From Bugula neritina (Eukaryota > Bryozoa > Gymnolaemata > Cheilostomatida > Bugulidae): 64,000 nucleotides of DNA. The stretch lies in NCBI GenBank assembly GCA_964035545.1, contig OZ037767.1, positions 7,182,207 to 7,246,206 of the forward strand, given 5' to 3'. The position numbers were made by a program, and so were the translations under genes. Under the pieces are notes generated by a model that did not search any database, was not told the DNA's origin, and was given only the letters and a program-made list of their open reading frames with translations. Positions 27,401 to 39,400 of this stretch are shown piece by piece (position 1 is the stretch's first letter; every line of letters begins with the position of its first letter).

Positions 27401-30400
27401 AATGGTGAATAAATTACTTATTCTCAACATGGAAATTGTAATATTTATTGGTTAGTTAGCTTTTTATATGAACTTTTTGATCACTTTGTGTCCATATTTT
27501 CCCTTGTATCCACAGAAGTATTGTTGATATTGTAGAGGCCGTAGCAGACTACAGTCACTTCTGTACTGATGAAGTCACTCTGTCTACTCCAATCCCTCCA
27601 TCATCTCCTCTTCCTACTGCTGTATGCTGTCTGGAGACTGAAGGCAGCTGCCAAACCACTGCTGACCCGACTCAGTTGAATGCAGAGTCAGCGAGTGTAG
27701 AAAAGACAACTCCCTCGATGTACTCCAACAGTGTAATATCTAACATCCATATGGATGAGGGAGTAGAGCAGAGTATATTCTACGCCGGACCAGATCTGCC
27801 AGCTGTGCAAGGTGATTGCTATACACTACCATTAAAAATCTGATGCAAGTTTATAGTCACTATCCCTGTGAGAACCTCTGATGGAAAGTGGGCTAAGGAC
27901 TTATTCATATGTGGCACAGAAGCAATTATGACTGGAGGCTTTTCCTAACATCACCAATGGTCTTTCCTGGGGTTCAAACCCATAACTTAGCCAAACACTA
28001 TAACCGCTAGACCACGGCTGCTCTCTACAATATACTCCCATTGACCATAGGCTAGCAAATTTATCACTGTGAGTTAGTCTGCACTTGTTTTATTAATAGA
28101 AGTGTACAAAAATTACGGCTGGCGGTGGTTTCTCTTTCACTAATGAACAGACAACTTCTCTATTATAAAACCAATTATTCTACCCCGTGGTTTACTGTTC
28201 CATTAAGCTACGTTATGCACGAGCCTATATTATTTTGCAATGAATTTCTATCATATTGTTGAAACTTTTGAAATTTGTTTCTAATTAACAATGTACATCT
28301 TTTTGACTCTATAAATAAACTAGTCATTTTATTTAGATCCTACGCCGTGTCAGCATGACTCAGATGGTGAAGATAAGAAGACATGTTTGGAGGAAGCTGC
28401 CGACACCATGCCTGTGCAACTCCTTGCTGCTGTGAAAGGGAAGAGTGTCTCTGTCCCCTTTGCCTACATATGCTGGTACTGTGGCCGGCCCTTTGTGGGT
28501 CGCAGTGTGTTCTACCTACACCTGCTTCAGGAATTGCTGGCTATGCCAGGTAAGTTTTACCTAGACCTGGGGCAGGTGTTACGGGCTGTACCAGGTAGGT
28601 TGTATTGTCTCTTACACACATTCAAAACACTTGTTATGGATATTTTATGGCAAACAACAGTACAGTTCGGTTTCTGTTTGGTTATTGATGTTGCAGTGCT
28701 CAGAATTATGCAATTCTAAAATGTGTTAGAGCAAATTGCTACCAAATGCCTTAGAAGACTAACAGTTAATATATTTTGGAAGCTTGTAAGAAGCCCCTTT
28801 AGTGCAACTGTACGGTGAAAGTAAACCAACTCTATGCATTTTATGTTATCAGCTCATTGCTGCTGGGCAGCATTGTGTTTAATTTCAATTGTTATGAATA
28901 GATGCAAAGTTCTGTTGTATGCAAGACGATGGTAACATGTGACATGCTGTGTATATTTAGCCAGGGGAGTCTTGGGCGGATGTGAGTTCGGGGGTGTGGA
29001 GGACACAGCCCATTGTGGTGTCTGTAACACAGATGTAGAAGTGTGTGGCCTAGAACAACATCTCTCTTATCATCACTCTTCTGAAGAGGTCAAGGTAAAG
29101 GGCAGATATTACCGAGTAATAGTCGGTGGTGCCAGTCTTAATGATGGGACAATTTTCTAGTTTAGTAAATAGAGGTAATAGATGTGTGTTGTAGTGTGTT
29201 GTAGTGTGTAGTAGTGGTGGCGGTGGTGGCGGTAGTAATAGTGGTAGCAGTGGTAGTGGTAACACTGTGTAGTAGTAAGAAAGAACAATAGAATGATTAC
29301 TGACTGCAGGGGAGTAGACGCTACAGTGGAGAAGTAGCACAGTTTCTCATGTAATAGTAAACTATTTGGACTCAGTGTTTTTTCTATCATAAAAATACAA
29401 TTGCTCTGATATAATTCTAGGATGGTGGTGCAGAAGATAACTATTCTAAAAAAGAGAAGCAATGCCCTCACATGTGTTGTACTGACGTCTTTTCTCATTG
29501 GTCAGACCTTGGCAATCATGTGATCAACACACACACTCCCCAGCATATGAAGTCTCTAATAAGACACAGATGTACGGCATGCAAGGAGGTCTTCCTAAGT
29601 TACTACCACGCTAGAAGTCATTGGGAGCAAAATGCAAAGACTTGTGGGACAGGTAAGGAACTTCCTGAAAATTTATACACAATAATTCTTATTATGGTTG
29701 ATAATATTTCTTTGTTCTTGTAGAAGCTTTAGTCACACAACGCTCAAGGACAGTTATATGATTCTTCATTTAGCATATTTCTACTGTGATGTTATTACTC
29801 ATTGTTTCTAGAAAGATCTTGTTAGTACCAGAGACCTCCAATGCAATTTCACAACATGCGGTTAAAGTTAATATTCTTGGCAGAGACCTGTTTTCTCTCA
29901 ATACTCTCCTGTTCATTTTCAGCTCTGTTCAGCATATTGTTGACATCATTTTTATGCTTTTTGCATAATATTTAGAACAAAGATAAAAAAATTTAGGATT
30001 TTCAAACAATAAATTTATTGTTTGGAAATCCTAAATTTTTCTACTAGCTGTGCTTTTAGAATGTGAAATAGATTTGAATGCTCCTCACCCTCTGGGGTTT
30101 ACAAAGTCTTCTGTTATTTTTATAGGAGCTAAAGGTATCGCAGCTGAGAGTTTTGTTGCTCACAATCTGTCCCTGGACTACCTGACAGTGCACCACCTGT
30201 GTTCTCACGATTTCAATTTTACTAAGTATAAGAAGTTCACTTTCTGCTCAACATTCAAGACTTCTCGTAAGTCATGTGTTGCTAAGTGATGTGTTTTACT
30301 GTAACTCATGCGGTGCTAACTGAGATGTGACTCACTATAAGTCATGTAATACCGTAACTTTGATTGTCATTCATTGTGATATTTCAATTCTTGTGCAATT

Positions 30401-33400
30401 CTGGTGTAGTTGTAGCCTTGTATATAATTCACGTTATCTTATGATTTACATGCCTGCCAGGTGCAAGCATTATTACTGCTAGGTCTGGTTTTCTCTTTTA
30501 CTCTCCTCGTGATTTACGTGTTTGTTCTGGAATAAAAGGGTTTCATAGCCAAATTGTTGGAGTAATTTTATTTTTTTACAAAACAAATTGATCAGTTCGT
30601 CCTGCTAAGAAAGCAGTAAGCTGATAATTGGTCAATGGAAAACTGAAACACTAGTCAATGTACTTCTTTTTTTATTGATTCTGGAGCCAAAATTTTATTT
30701 CAAACTTATTAATTGTAATTATCTTAAACAAGTTAGTCAATAAGCATCCAAGTATATTATATCATCACTGTCCGATTTGAAAATATTATATGGTTTTTTA
30801 ATTCATCATTCTGATTTGTGATTAAGAAAGCTCTTGTTTGGTTTTGTACTTTGCATTTTTTCATGGCTTACAAAAGTACTTCTAGTGCTCCGGTTTTTAG
30901 CCAGGCTGACTGTGCAAATACCGCATGCCTATTAGATGTTACATCATTCCAATAATAGTCTTGTTACTTTTTCTTCCAGCACTTGTATTTCGTGTACTTT
31001 TTGCAGATTTTCTTTTATGTTTCGTGTGTCAAAGACTGTTTTGCACTGATGCTAAGGATTTGGAGAAAGCCTCTTTGGACGAGGCTGTAGAGAGCTTACA
31101 GCAAACCCTCTCTGACCACTTGCGTGCATCTCATCAAATAACATTGACCACAGGCTATGAGTCACCTCCCCTTCCCTATAGTGTCTCTGACAAAGAAGAT
31201 GGTAAACTTAATTACCTTCTGACATGCAATATGTGTAGCATATTCGACTCTGTATAGTATACTCTACTCTGTAAAGTATTCTCTACTCTGTATAGTATAT
31301 TATACTCTGTATAGTATACTCTACTATGTATATTATACTCTACTATGTATAGTATACTCTACTCTGTATATTATACTCTACTCTATATAGTATATTATAC
31401 TCTGTATAGTATGCTCTACTCTGTATAATATACTCTACTATGTATAGTATATTCTACTCTATATAGTATATTCTACTCTGTATAATGTACTCTACTCTGT
31501 ATATTATACTCTGCTCTGTATAGTATATTCTACTCTATATAGTATATTCTACTCTGTATAGTATATTCTACTCTATATAGTATATTCTACTCTGTATAAT
31601 GTACTCTACTCTGTATATTATACTCTACTCTGTATAGTATATTCTACTCTATATAGTATATTCTACTCTGTATAGTATATTCTACTCTATATAGTATATT
31701 CTACTCTGTATAATGTACTCTACTCTGTATATTATACTCTGCTCTGTATAGTTTACTCTACTCTGTATAGTATATTCTACTCTGTATAGTATATTCTACT
31801 CTGTAGAGTATACTCTACTCCGTATAGTATACTCTACTCTGTATAGTATATTCTACTCTATATAGTATATTCTACTCTGTATAATGTACTCTACTCTGTA
31901 TATTATACTCTGCTCTGTATAGTTTACTCTACTCTGTATAGTATATTCTACTCTGTATAGTATATTCTACTCTGTATAGTATATTCTACTCTATATAGTA
32001 TATTCTACTCTGTATAGTATATTCTACTCTATATAGTATATTCTACTCTGTATAATGTACTCTACTCTGTATATTATACTCTGCTCTGTATAGTTTACTC
32101 TACTCTGTATAGTATATTCTACTCTGTATAGTATATTATACTCTGTATAGTATATTCTACTCTATATAGTATACTCTACTCTATATAGTATACTCTACTC
32201 TGTATAGTATACTCTACTCTGTATAGTATATTCTACTCTGTATAGTATATTCTACTCTGTATAGTATATTCTACTCTGTATAGTATACTCTACTCTGTAT
32301 AGTATACTCTACTCTGTATAATATACTCTACTCTATATAGTATATTCTACTCTGTATAATGTACTCTACTATACAAGAGTTTTCACTTGCAGATGGGATG
32401 TACGACCATGCCACAGATGTTGAAGAGGAAGCTGCTAAAGTAATTGAGAAGCCGGCCCCTGGAAGTACCTCTGAGCTATTAGCGCCGATCAAATGTGAAC
32501 AAAAAGATCCGGGTAAAGACAACTCCCCAGTTACTCCTGCTCTTGTTAGTCTTCTTAAAAAGTCATCTGATGAGCGCGTAAATAGGACTTCCTCTAAAGT
32601 GAAAAAACACAAAGCTAAAAAGTCAACGATTGATGAAAATTCTTTAGTTAATTCCTCTGCCACTACCAGGTCTGATGGCAATTCACTGGAGTCGTCTGAT
32701 ACTACTTATTGCGGCATTCATTCAAACCATAAATACTCAGTCCGTTTGCCAAAATATTGCCTGAGATGTAAGAAGATTAAAGACTGGATTGAGTTGATGG
32801 GTTGGCAAAAACAGTATTCGTTTACAATGAATTTTGCTATGCGTAGGACAAAGAGGCATTGTAAGGTGCACGCTAAAGGAATAGTAGCCATGCACTGCCG
32901 CCACAGGCACCTCAGTTATTGCATAGAGTGCTCAGAGGTTGCAAAGCCAGTCAAATTACAGCCAAACTATTACTGTGACACTCATGGCCCTATTTACAAA
33001 GCTGTTTATTCAAAGCCAATATGTGCTGTTTGTGAAACAAAGCTTAAACCATATCCAACAGATCGAAAACCTGCTCCTGAGGTTAAGCCAGGAAATCTAG
33101 AAACATCGAGTAAATCTGAGAAATTAAAGGTCATTTCAGCAGCTGAGCAGACTGTAAAAACTTCTGAATCCATTAAAAAAACACCAACCAACTGGCAGCT
33201 AAAGGGTGCAATTCTGACATCTCTCAAGTGCAAAATACACCAGACGGTGTCACTGCATTTGTGTGAAGATGTCAACTCCATGCAGATGTTGATATGTCGC
33301 AAGTGCCGGGTTTTAGGCTACACATTTTCCTCTCTCCCTGGCCAAATTGCGCTCCGAATTCTGCCCAGCGAAAACTGTGAGTCACACCCTGAATCTGCAG

Positions 33401-36400
33401 TACACGCTGTCGCAGGTAGCGATGCCAAGTTTTGCAGCTCATGCGCCTCCGCCAAACTGAACACAGACGTGTTCTGCAGATTCCACACCGATGCAGTCTT
33501 GGTGTACAATTCGTGTGGCAAGGTCGTTGCAGCTTGTGGCACGTGCAGAGATTTCCCATTTGAACTAAAACCTGAGGGGTCGTGTGTGATGCAGCCCAAT
33601 AGTCGGCTGTTTTGTGGTATACACCCTGACTCCACCATTACAATGGCCTCTGCTGAACAATTCTACTGTAACAGCTGTCGGCAAGGTGCCACGACCTCTA
33701 CCCCACCGCTGCCTGAAGTGCCAACATCAACTAGCGCATCTACTTCGGGTAATATTCCTTCTGATATTTCCAAACAGGATCTGGCCTTGTGTTACAGTCT
33801 CTTTCAGCAAAAGGAAGCCTCCATGGAGGGTATTGAGTCGGCAACTATCTGTAAAGTACAAAATACGCCGTCAGACGACCAGAAATGTGGTTATATTGAG
33901 GACTCTGGTCGCTTAATGAATGTGAAACTTCATTCAGTTGAAAGAGTTGATACTTCCGTAACACCCTCCGACAGTAAAATGGCCGATACTGAAGAAACCC
34001 ATTCTCCGCAGAAAGGTAAGTAGCAGTGTTTAACCTATAAACATCTGTATACAACGGCAGCCATATTTGATCTATATTGTACCAGATAACATTGCTACAG
34101 CACTTTTGACAACTCTTTGTATATGAAGATTCTAACAAATAAGTCACTAAAGTTACAAATGCAGAGTCATGAGTTAATTTATTTACACAATAAAGTATTT
34201 CAATGATATTTGTTTTTTTTTAGTTTGTGAGATGAAATGGAAACCTGGGCAGTGTTTACCTTGCATGTATTGCTCCGATACACTCAATTCTTTTAAAAAG
34301 TACAAACATCATCTTAAGAAAAAACATGCTGCTTCTAAAATTCCTCCTGTTTATGCCTGTTCCAAGTGTCGATTCATCACACTCTTTGAGATGCAGTTTG
34401 AGGAGCATGCCCAGATGCACGGAAGGAAGGATGTACACATGTGTCCAGTTTGTGACTACCTAACACTCAAGGTTGAACAGATGACTAAACATTTGCGATA
34501 TAAATGCCGAATTAAAGGTGATGCCTCAATTGTAGCCAGACGATGCAGTGAATGCAACTTTGTTGCTTGGAGTTCCAAGGCGTTTGATGAACATCGGGCT
34601 ACGCATCTTGTGAGAGACTCGAGTAAAACAAGTCCTAGCAAAAAGTTGTGCTTAGAGAAAAATTCATCTCCGCCAGAATCTAGTGCGGCTATACCAGCTA
34701 AAGCTGACCAAGGCAAGGCAAAGTGGAGAATTGGTCATAAGTACTATTGCAGGCTATCAAAGCAGTGCGGCCATGCTAGTTCCTCACAGCTGGATCACAA
34801 AAATCACGTGAAAAAGAAACATCCAGGGGAAGTAGCGCGCAAGCTGATTCCGTGTAACATCTGCTACTTCGTCTCTGACCGTGTTGCTGCCGCCGAGAAG
34901 CACCGAGTCCTGCACGCTGACTCAGGCAGCATCCAGTGTACTTCCTGTTTCAGTCTATCGTCCAACGCGGACCTTCACGCTACTCATCTCAGATATTGTC
35001 CTTCTCAGAGAAAGTTAAACCGCAGTAAGTGTAAACTTTTATTGATATAAATTTTTTGCTTCGGCGTATCAACATAACTGCACAATAATACCTCTTATTT
35101 GATTGGCTGTTACAGGTTCTTCAAAACAACAAGAGTTCCGTGAAGGTCAGGTGTATTCATGCAGGTTATGTGACAAGTTGGTCTCAAATTACTCTGAGTA
35201 TTGCCAACATTATAACGAGCATCACCCAGACCAGAGGAAGATGCGGCTGTTCCCTTGTCCACAGTGTAACTACGTGGCCGACCAGAAGACAACTCTAGTG
35301 GAACATATGCGGCTGCACACTCTCCCTGACACTATTGAGTGCACGCGCTGTCATCTACTCGCTCTTCCAAGAGGGTATGGTTTACGCATCCATTTAAGAA
35401 AGAGTTGGTGTGGAAAGTACGTGAAACCTCCTCCTTTGCCTACAAAACCTACACAATCTGGTAAGTACTGCTGGTTAGCACACTGGGGTAATACCACAAT
35501 AGTTAATATAATTTGACACGCGTATGCCCCAGCTGTACTCAAGCAAGTTTATAGTCACCATCCCTGTGAGAAACCCTGATGGAAGGGGTGTTTTTTAAAG
35601 AGGGCTAAGGACTTATTAAGATGAGGCACAGGAGCAATTAAGACTGGATGCTCTTCCTAACATCACCAATGGCCTTTGTCAGGGCTCGAACCTTTGACTG
35701 TGCTTACTAGGCAAACGCTCTAACCCCTAGAGTCTAGACCACGGCTGCTCCTTGCTGCATCCCTCGACTATAGCTGCAGTGCTATTGAGTCATAGAGCCT
35801 TGTCATTATTGTCTGTTCAATGTGTTTTCTCCTTTCACTTTTGACCAAGTGTAGGGCCACACGACGCGTTTTACACGAGCGTGACGTGCGAGAAATCCCA
35901 TTAGAATCCACGCTAGTGACCTGCCACACACAGCGCGTTTGTTGCGAGTGCAAAAATTTATTACCTAATGATGTTAGCATTGAAATTTACTGCTCGCCTA
36001 CAGACGTTTATTTTTAAACTACATCATTGACAAAGTGATTTGGATATTATAAAAGCGGAAATGCAAACTATATAAAACTGTTTTAATTCAGCTTGCTAGA
36101 AGTTAAATCGTAAATCAAAATAAAAAAATGTGCTCGCTAAATATTACATGGTAATAAGCCAATTAGATCAAACACGCACAAGCGTGTCACACTTCTCGCT
36201 CAGCATGTTAGACGATTGAAAATCTGTACGCAACGTCTAATTTTTGGGCTAAATGAGATTTCTCGCACGTCACGCTTGTGTAAAACGCGTCGTGTGGCCC
36301 TACACTAAGTATAACAAAACAAACTGTTAGGGCAGCACTATGGATGTTATTAACTAAACCAGCACTATCTATTCAATGACCCCCTCAAAATGGTGGACTG

Positions 36401-39400
36401 CAATTTCTGATTATTGTTTGTACTGTTTCTAGTCTGAAGAAAAGGAAATCTACATAAAATTTTATCTTTATCGTGCTAGCCGCGTCCATGTTTTATTGCA
36501 TGAATACAACTCTGTCTATCTAAGAGATCAACTCTATAATATGATATATTACGTATATTGCAGTATATTGCATGTATTAGGCTATATTACTGTATATTAT
36601 GTGTATTACTGTATACTGCGTATATTACTGTATATATATTGCGTATATTATGCATTTTACTATATATTACCTTATACCTATCACGTGTATTACTAAATAT
36701 TTACTGTATATTGTGTGTATTACTGATGCGTAAATTCTGCCTTTTCAAGATGACCCGAAGAGATGTTTATGGAGGAAAAAGCACATCTACCAGTGTAGAC
36801 ACTGTCAGAGTAAGATCACCTCTAGACATGACTATAAAATTCATATGAAGACGATGCATCCACACGAGCCAGTCAAGGTCATATATCCCTGTAATCAGTG
36901 TAACTTCATTACTGACCAGTCACTCTTGCTCAACTTGCACCAAGACAAGCACACGCCGCAGGGCACCTACACGTGCAAACTGTGTAATAAGTCTTTGACC
37001 AACAGAATACAGTGGGTGCTACATAAAAAGAGGTGCAAAGAGTTGCAAAGCGGAGCTGAAGAATCTGGTATGTGTAATCTAAAATACTAACTTACTTTAA
37101 ATATGAGAAACTGTGAAACAAAGCAAAACTGTTTTTGATGTGCTTTTGCTTACACAATAAATTTACTGTTGCGAGTGAAAATAAACAGATGTATGTCGAC
37201 ATATACACAGCGAAACAGTTTGTCTCTCATAATAGTGGGGTGAAGTGTCAGTATTTTAAATATCCCTCGTCTAACTGTTCACCTTTCATTATGACATTTA
37301 TGATGCCTCTTAAAGCTAGTTTTCTTAACTCAAGAATATGCCAGCATATGTTTTCCATTTTTACTTTTTGTATTGTATATTATTGTTACTTGGTTTACTT
37401 TGTCTCGAAACGATGAAATGACAATTTTCTTTGTTGTGTGTTTCAGGGGTTTCGGCCAATAGCAATCCTGTTGATTCACAGGTGTGGACGAAGGGGCACA
37501 AGTTCTTTTGCCGCCATTGCGATTCTCTCCTGGCTACAAGTGATGAGTATACTGAGCACATGACGTTCAGTCACAAGGATGAGGAGTTGCGAACTCTCTA
37601 CCCCTGCTCCAGATGCAGTCATGTGACTGATGATGCTCACTACGCAGCCCACACACAGTGCCATGTCACCGGTGAGAAACTCACCTGCAGCAGGTGCTTC
37701 TTCATTTGCCAAGATGAAGCTGCCCTTTTGCAGCACCAGAAGAGATGTTTGAAGGGAGAACCTGACTCTCTAAAAGGTTCTAGCAACCTGGATGCAGCAT
37801 CTATGGAGATCAACTCTACTGAGAGTTTACCAGAACAGGAGAAAACTGATGCAGTGCCATCTGTTGAAGTATCAGCAACTCAGTGTGAAAGTTCTGCTGA
37901 TCAACAAGAGGGAGAGTTGATAGCAGCTGTGGACAAGAAGGAACTTCTCTCAGAGAACCAGAACCTAGCTGGAGAAGACACCAATCTACAACCAACACCA
38001 AATGCAACCCCCACCATCTCTCCTGATACTCAAGAGAAACCGGATAGTTCTGTAAGGTTGCAGGAAGCATCTGTAGCTGGTAAAACTGTCACCTCTGAAC
38101 ATGTGGTGGTTCCACCTACTTCTGCTGAAGCAGCTAATGAAAACGTCATCTCTGAACATGTGGTGGTTCCACCTACTTCTGCTGAAACAGCTAATGAAAG
38201 CGTCACCTCTGAACGTGTGGTGGTTCCACCTACTTCTGCTGAAGTGGATGGTAGCGCTAACCCTACCGTGAACGTGAAAAAAAATCTCTCACAAGGTAAT
38301 TCTCATTTATTGCAATTTGGCTGCATTATTGTTTTAGGAGTCTCTTACAAATATTTAAGATTTAATGAAGTTTGTGCTATACTCTTTCATTTGTGAGATG
38401 ACTCTATTGCAATTTAATGATGATCTATTCTCTGTAAGCTATTTTATATTGTTATTGTGTGTCAGTGGTAAACTTTGCATATCAATTTCCAAGTTACTTT
38501 GATCCCTACTGTTGATTTTTTTGTGCAACCATATATTTATTTATTTATTTTATATTACTAGCCTCTAATGTTCCCATGTTCTTCAGACAGTTGTCAAATT
38601 TTGCTGATTTTATTGAATGTTTATTTCTGTAGTTTCAGAGAAGAGGGTTGACCATACATTCTACTGCCGATACTGCTATTACGTCATCTCAGATCTGGCC
38701 GACTATAAGTCTCACATGGCAAAGAAACACGCAGACAAATACTGCAGTGGGGTGGTGCATTATTGCCCAAAATGCCGTTTTGTTACCGATTTACCCCAAA
38801 ACTATAAACACCACATGGCCCGCCACAACGTGCATGAGTCACTCAGATGTGACGTCTGCTACTACTTGGCTCCATCCCAAATGTCTCTCAGAAAACACTT
38901 TCAATCTTTCTGCTGTCCTGCTGCTAAAATTGCTGCCGATTCTAAAATTTTGGTTGTTCGGAATGTAAGATCCAAATCTCAGCTGAATGTAACCGAGAGC
39001 CAGTCAGATGGAGGGCGTACCAGTGTCTCTGAAGGTACTTCTACGTTTTCTTTCTAAACAGTTTTGTAAATAAATGATGTCATGTCCTACTCATGTAGCA
39101 AGTAATAACTCTAAGTATATAGCATTACTCTCAACAATCTAGATAATTGTTATCACAGTCTGTAAATACTTGTGTTGTGTTTTCACATATTATGTAACAG
39201 TGACTAAGACAACTTCAAGTGTATATTTTAGACAATCTTAGACAATCTCCTACATTTCAACAGGTTTGGGATGTCATAAAGAAACTATTGGAAAGTCGTC
39301 TGATACTCTGAAAGCTGAGAAACCTGATATTATTGATGACAGCCGCAGCGTAGCTCCAGCTTCTAGTAACAACTTTTCTGAGCCAGAGACTGGTGATGAT

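Noticed and set aside
29050-29498. Minus-strand frames over intron 24
   Set aside because: Created by the GGT/GTA simple repeat; the + strand holds zinc-finger exons 24 and 25 on either side.
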